This document shows, piece after piece, positions 61,028 through 64,000 of a stretch of DNA of 64,000 nt (the stretch's first letter is position 1; every line of letters starts with the position of its first letter). Both the position numbers and the translations under genes were made by a program. The notes beneath the pieces are model-generated. The model ran no database searches. It saw only the letters and a program-made list of their open reading frames with translations, and had not been told where the DNA came from. Source of the DNA: Armatimonadota bacterium (GTDB taxonomy: Bacteria; Armatimonadota; Chthonomonadetes; Chthonomonadales; Chthonomonadaceae); the NCBI GenBank assembly GCA_028871815.1, contig JAGWMJ010000006.1, positions 158,738-222,737 on the forward strand. The letters are read 5' to 3'.

Positions 61028-61258
61028 TCAATCCATTTCGACCGGTCCAGGCGGTGGTTTCAAGTGGCGTGCCCGGTATTCAGCCAGCAATGCGCGGTAC
61101 TCCGCCTTCTCGCGAGCATACACGGCGGCGGCGTTGTGCAGTTGCTGCCTCAAGCTGTCGCGCCGCATCGCTTCCTGTTTCATCACCACCAGGGAGACCA
61201 GAATGCACACCGCGGGTAGCAAAAGGAACAGACGATCCGAGGAAGTGAGCGGCTTCAA
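61028..61258 (-). CDS. small membrane protein with coiled coil
   Basis: 76 residues: one transmembrane helix (RLFLLLPAVCILVSLVVM) then a charged helix (EAMRRDSLRQQLHNAAAVYA, REKAEYRALLAEYRARHLKP). TTG start overlaps the stop of the previous small gene (TTGA). The layout resembles tiny division or envelope proteins, but I do not recognise it. Confidence 0.6.
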   Translation of the reverse strand: MKPLTSSDRLFLLLPAVCILVSLVVMKQEAMRRDSLRQQLHNAAAVYAREKAEYRALLAEYRARHLKPPPGPVEMD

Positions 61259-61488
61259 TGGAGGCCGGCTTTCATCTGGTTGACCACAACGGTAGTATTC
61301 TGCAGGTTGCCCTGCGTGTCGTTCAGGGCATCATCGTACAGAGCTGCGACCTTGCCGATTCGGACCGTTTGAATCATAGCCAAAGCCAAAACGGCCAGTG
61401 TGGCAACCATGATGAAAATACGGGTGGTGAACCCGATGGCATTCGAAGGCGCCGCGCCCGAGCTATTATCGTTTGGACCGGATGACAC
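61255..61488 (-). CDS. small single-pass membrane protein
   Basis: 77 residues: polar N-terminus (SSGPNDNSSGAAPSNAIGFT), a transmembrane helix (RIFIMVATLAVLALAMIQTV) and a short helical, Asn/Gln-rich tail (DDALNDTQGNLQNTTVVVNQ). It overlaps the next small gene by 4 bp and lies 101 bp after lnt. Together the pair may form a two-component membrane complex. No family recognised. Confidence 0.6.
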   Translation of the reverse strand: MSSGPNDNSSGAAPSNAIGFTTRIFIMVATLAVLALAMIQTVRIGKVAALYDDALNDTQGNLQNTTVVVNQMKAGLH

Positions 61489-61589
61489 CGCAACCTCCCG
61501 CAGTGCGGCACGGGCCGATTCCGCGCGCTTTAGCGCAGTGCGGCAGCCAACGCCGCCCGTGCAACCTGAGTCTCCTTCTCATTATGCCA

Positions 61590-62990
61590 CTAAGCGACCT
61601 GCTTGCGGTCGCCAGGCGCTGCAATTGCCACCAGCGCCGATACCAGGCACAACCAGCCGAACATCCAGCCACCGCGGACGAAGATCGTCGTTCGATGGGC
61701 CATGGCAACCGGCACATCGATCATTGTCGGACCCGCTGTGACCACTCGCGCAACGGAAGCCCCGTGCGAATCGCAGGCAAACGTACTCCCTGCCGTATCG
61801 GCGGCGGCAAGCCATAAGCCGGTTTCCGCACTTCGCATTCTCAGTATCTGTCGCTGCTGTGCGTTCTGAACCGGTCCCCACCGGGCCGGATTATCACTTG
61901 GGGCGAGGAGCAGTTGCGCGCCGTTACGCGCCAGTCGAAGTGACACGTCGGGACTATCCAGGTCGTAACAGATCGCGACGCCGACGCGGCCGAACGCCGC
62001 CGGGAATACGCGCGCATCGCGTCCCGGCGTGCCATCACGGAACATCGGCACGGGATGGTTCTTGTGGTGAACGCCCAGTACCGTCCCGTTTGAGCCAATG
62101 ACGAATGCGGCGTTGAAGTACGCGTCGGTGCTGCGGTTCGGCACATCCCTGGCGCCGAATACGAACAGGGCGTGCTGGTCGGCCGCAAGCGCGCGCAGCT
62201 TTTGCCACAGCTTCGGGTTCCACCGAGGATCGGACATAAAGCTGTATTCCGACCAGAGGATCGCGTCGAGCCTCCGCCGTGCGGGTACGGTCGAGAGCGC
62301 GAAGTGGACGCTGTCATCCTCGCTTTGTGCCTGCACCAGGCGGATAACTACGGGATGTTCCGGGCGCATCGGAGAGCGCGGAAGCAAGCAGACAGCGCCC
62401 CAGCTAGCGAGCGCCGCGATGCCGATCCGCGGTCGAAACCGCGTGCGGGCGATCTGCGTGGCAAGCATCACGAGAAGGAATGAGACGCCGTAGGAGCCTG
62501 CGACTGCCGCAATAGGCCAGAGTGGCGCGCCTCCGAGGGCGGCGTATGCGATGCCGCCGACGCTGGTGCGCGGCCAAACGACCTGCTCACGCAACACCTC
62601 CAGCGCGACGCATAGCGCTGGTGCCGCGAGCCAGGCGGGAATCCGGGCGCGTCGCGACGAGCACCAGGCAAGAGCCGCGCCAAATAGTGCCGGCCAGCAC
62701 GCAGCAATTGCCCAGAGTGAGATCGATGCCGATCCAAACAGCCGGGTGAGCCAGAAGAGAGTGATCGCCGACCACGGATAGCCGAAGCAGATGCCGGTGA
62801 TGAATCCCTCTCTTGGCGACGCCTCTTCCAGCACCGCGATAAAAACGGCAAGCGCCAGCGGTATCACGAACACAAATCGATACGGCGGAAACGCGAGCGA
62901 GAGAAGCGCGCCGGCGGCTGCGGCGACCATGCATCGGGTCGGCAGGGAGGTACGGTCGCTACGGTTTGAGTGGCCCGTTTGCTCTGTCAT
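61590..62990 (-). CDS. lnt: apolipoprotein N-acyltransferase
   Basis: 466 residues: about 6-7 N-terminal membrane helices with FPPYRFVFVIPLALAVF and FLLVML, then the periplasmic nitrilase domain. The catalytic triad is E248 (WSEYSF), K310 (GVHHKNHPVP) and C341 (VAICYDLDSP), followed by a last helix (GWMFGWLCLVSALVAIA). Lnt adds the third acyl chain to outer-membrane lipoproteins. The active-site Cys segment reads CYDLD instead of the usual CYE, so the acidic neighbour differs. First gene of a short minus-strand cluster. Confidence 0.88.
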   Translation of the reverse strand: MTEQTGHSNRSDRTSLPTRCMVAAAAGALLSLAFPPYRFVFVIPLALAVFIAVLEEASPREGFITGICFGYPWSAITLFWLTRLFGSASISLWAIAACWPALFGAALAWCSSRRARIPAWLAAPALCVALEVLREQVVWPRTSVGGIAYAALGGAPLWPIAAVAGSYGVSFLLVMLATQIARTRFRPRIGIAALASWGAVCLLPRSPMRPEHPVVIRLVQAQSEDDSVHFALSTVPARRRLDAILWSEYSFMSDPRWNPKLWQKLRALAADQHALFVFGARDVPNRSTDAYFNAAFVIGSNGTVLGVHHKNHPVPMFRDGTPGRDARVFPAAFGRVGVAICYDLDSPDVSLRLARNGAQLLLAPSDNPARWGPVQNAQQRQILRMRSAETGLWLAAADTAGSTFACDSHGASVARVVTAGPTMIDVPVAMAHRTTIFVRGGWMFGWLCLVSALVAIAAPGDRKQVA

Positions 62991-63499
62991 ACTCGAGAAG
63001 ACGCATCCATGGCCTTCATTATTCGATTCGCCTTCAAAAGCGATTCAAGGCAAGCTGGCTTGCCACTCGGATCTGGAGACGCGGATCGTATGTCACAGAC
63101 GCGCAGGCATTCGCGGGGTTCGGTATCACGATTGCGGGCAGCGACGTCCGCGCCGCGAATACGGCCACCCTCCGCTCCGCCGTCCGGGCCTCGGCCCTGT
63201 CATTCTGAACACGAAGCGCGGCCGCCAGGCATCGTGGAAGAGTCTCGGTGGGATCGTCTTGGCCCTGTCGAAGCGCGTACCGCTGCGCGACCTCTCAGCG
63301 GGACATCGAAAAAGGCAATTCAGAAAAGTTCTCCGGATGGAACTATCTGGCCCATGACAAAAAGGTTTCGCCGGCCCCTTGCCAAGTCCGTTCGGTGGCG
63401 CTGGCGCCCGTGATCCTCCACCAAGAATAGTTTGGGACAGTCTGTGAACGCGGAATCGGCGATTCGCGCGTTGAATTTACTCGCTGAAATGGTGAGTAA
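62991..63499. other. 509-bp intergenic region
   Basis: No convincing gene. Near 63195-63250 the DNA resembles a common dispersed intergenic repeat (CCTGTCATTCTGAACACGAA ... AAGAGTCTCGG). A similar stretch (GTCATCCGGAGCGAAGCGCA) lies at about 6283. An 8-bp stem ATTTACTC/GAGTAAAT (63475-63501) precedes the transposase-like fragment. Confidence 0.4.
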
Positions 63500-63688
63500 A
63501 TGAAGCCTGAATACCGTCGTATTCCGATCAAGCTTGAGGTTGACCCTACGCGTTGCATGACGACGGCATTTGCCGGGATTATGCCATACCTTGATCTGTG
63601 GAATGCTCTGGGTATGCCAACCGGCGATATTTGTGGTAGACCGGTATCGAAGACTCGAAATTGGGATTCAACGGAGCAGCGCCGATGA
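63500..63688 (+). pseudogene. truncated transposase-like fragment
   Basis: A 62-codon frame beginning MKPEYRRIPIKLEVDPTRCM with TTAFAGIMPYLDLWNALGMP. This resembles the N-terminus of IS1380/IS4-type transposases (a T-x-F-A-G-x-x-P-x-L-D-x-W-x-x-L-G pattern). The rest of the enzyme is absent. The frame then runs into unrelated sequence. No right-hand inverted repeat or target duplication is visible. Family call is tentative. Confidence 0.5.
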
Positions 63689-63918
63689 ACCGGAACACTT
63701 CAGGCAGCCGCGCGACGCAACGCAACGCGGCCCGTCCGACTTGGCCGTTTAATCAGCTTGCGTTGACGCTCCTGTGCGTGCTGCTGTTCGGAATCCTCCA
63801 TGTCCGCTCGGCGCCAAGTTCCAGCGTCGTCATTCTGGCGGGAATGCGTGTACGGCGTTGCCCGGGACCACACCAGTTCGCGCCGGCCATCATCTATCCG
63901 TTCTATTTCGGGTACTGA
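63685..63918 (+). CDS. small membrane protein, hypothetical
   Basis: 77 residues from ATG 63685 with GGAG 8 bp upstream: basic start (NRNTSGSRATQRNAARPTWP), a hydrophobic helix (LALTLLCVLLFGILHV) and a tail rich in aromatic residues (PAIIYPFYFGY). It lies just before a secreted-protein gene, so it may be its operon partner or an accidental frame. Confidence 0.4.
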   Translation: MNRNTSGSRATQRNAARPTWPFNQLALTLLCVLLFGILHVRSAPSSSVVILAGMRVRRCPGPHQFAPAIIYPFYFGY

Positions 63919-63954
63919 CACGCCCCCATTCATCCCCCAGAAGGAAAGCAAGCC

Positions 63955-64000
63955 ATGAAGAGCGCCTATCTTGCGGCTGCGATCTTTGCAGCCACCCTGG
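63955..64000 (+). CDS. secreted protein, N-terminus only (gene leaves right edge)
   Basis: ATG at 63955 is preceded by AAGGAAA and begins MKSAYLAAAIFAATL, a signal-peptide start. Only 15 codons are in the window, so the product cannot be identified. Confidence 0.6.
   Translation, partial: MKSAYLAAAIFAATL

Overview
The window is GC-rich, densely coded chromosomal DNA from a Gram-negative-type (two-membrane) bacterium. An apolipoprotein N-acyltransferase, lipoproteins with lipoboxes, RND efflux and a cytochrome-porin all imply an outer membrane. GTG and TTG starts are common, and most operons run with 1-20 bp gene overlaps. Together the DUF2089/DUF4097 module, YmdB-type phosphodiesterase, collagen-like/PKD secreted protein, S23-like four-helix-bundle gene and GH76/GH99-like hydrolases suggest Armatimonadota or a neighbouring diderm phylum. 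That placement is an inference; no rRNA gene is present to settle it. No tRNA, rRNA or CRISPR array was seen.

Layout. 1-2.6 kb: partial gene, recO, a DUF4177 gene and a secreted protein. 2.6-4.6 kb: a strong promoter followed at once by an attenuator-like terminator, then an HTH protein and a Wzm/Wzt-like ABC exporter. 4.65-6.25 kb: an array of about 150-190 bp repeats whose arms are inverted sets of 9-bp units, surrounding an S23/Avd-like four-helix-bundle gene. 6.4-8.3 kb: a GAF histidine kinase and its NarL-type regulator. 8.3-16.05 kb (minus): a seven-gene redox operon with a cupredoxin, a Cyc2-like cytochrome-porin, a CuA protein, a rubrerythrin-like protein, a NapH/NosR-like Fe-S membrane protein, a two-domain cupredoxin and an FAD/Fe-S oxidoreductase. 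A CRP/FNR-like palindrome lies upstream. 16.4-18.35 kb: tyrA and a DAHP synthase.

18.4-23.3 kb (minus): DUF2089 regulator, two DUF4097-type proteins, recX, ymdB and a PKD protein, closed by a terminator. 23.4-28.3 kb: TPR protein, CPBP protease, ABC ATPase, prmC and prfA. 28.7-33.8 kb: mostly small single genes (DinB-like, GNAT, VOC, YdeI-like, a nucleotidyltransferase pair, an orphan HicB, a SUMF1-domain protein). 33.9-39.4 kb: two large secreted proteins and a DrrAB-like ABC exporter. 40-45.5 kb: an aldo/keto reductase, then an ankyrin gene whose 3' end recurs as a pseudogene next to two tandem lipoprotein copies, a locally duplicated and decaying segment.

45.5-52.9 kb: ArsR-SRPBCC operon, a Dph6-like ATP-PPase, and an ArsR/adaptor/RND/DUF2892 efflux operon. 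53.2-60.96 kb: GH76, M20 peptidase, PhyH dioxygenase, GH99-like protein and a GT4 glycosyltransferase; GH76 and GH99 families both act on alpha-mannans. 61-63 kb: two tiny membrane proteins and lnt. The right end holds a truncated transposase-like remnant and the start of a secreted-protein gene.

The most unusual items are the Cyc2-like redox operon, the 9-bp-period repeat array with its four-helix-bundle gene, and the promoter-terminator-antiterminator leader at 2.6 kb.
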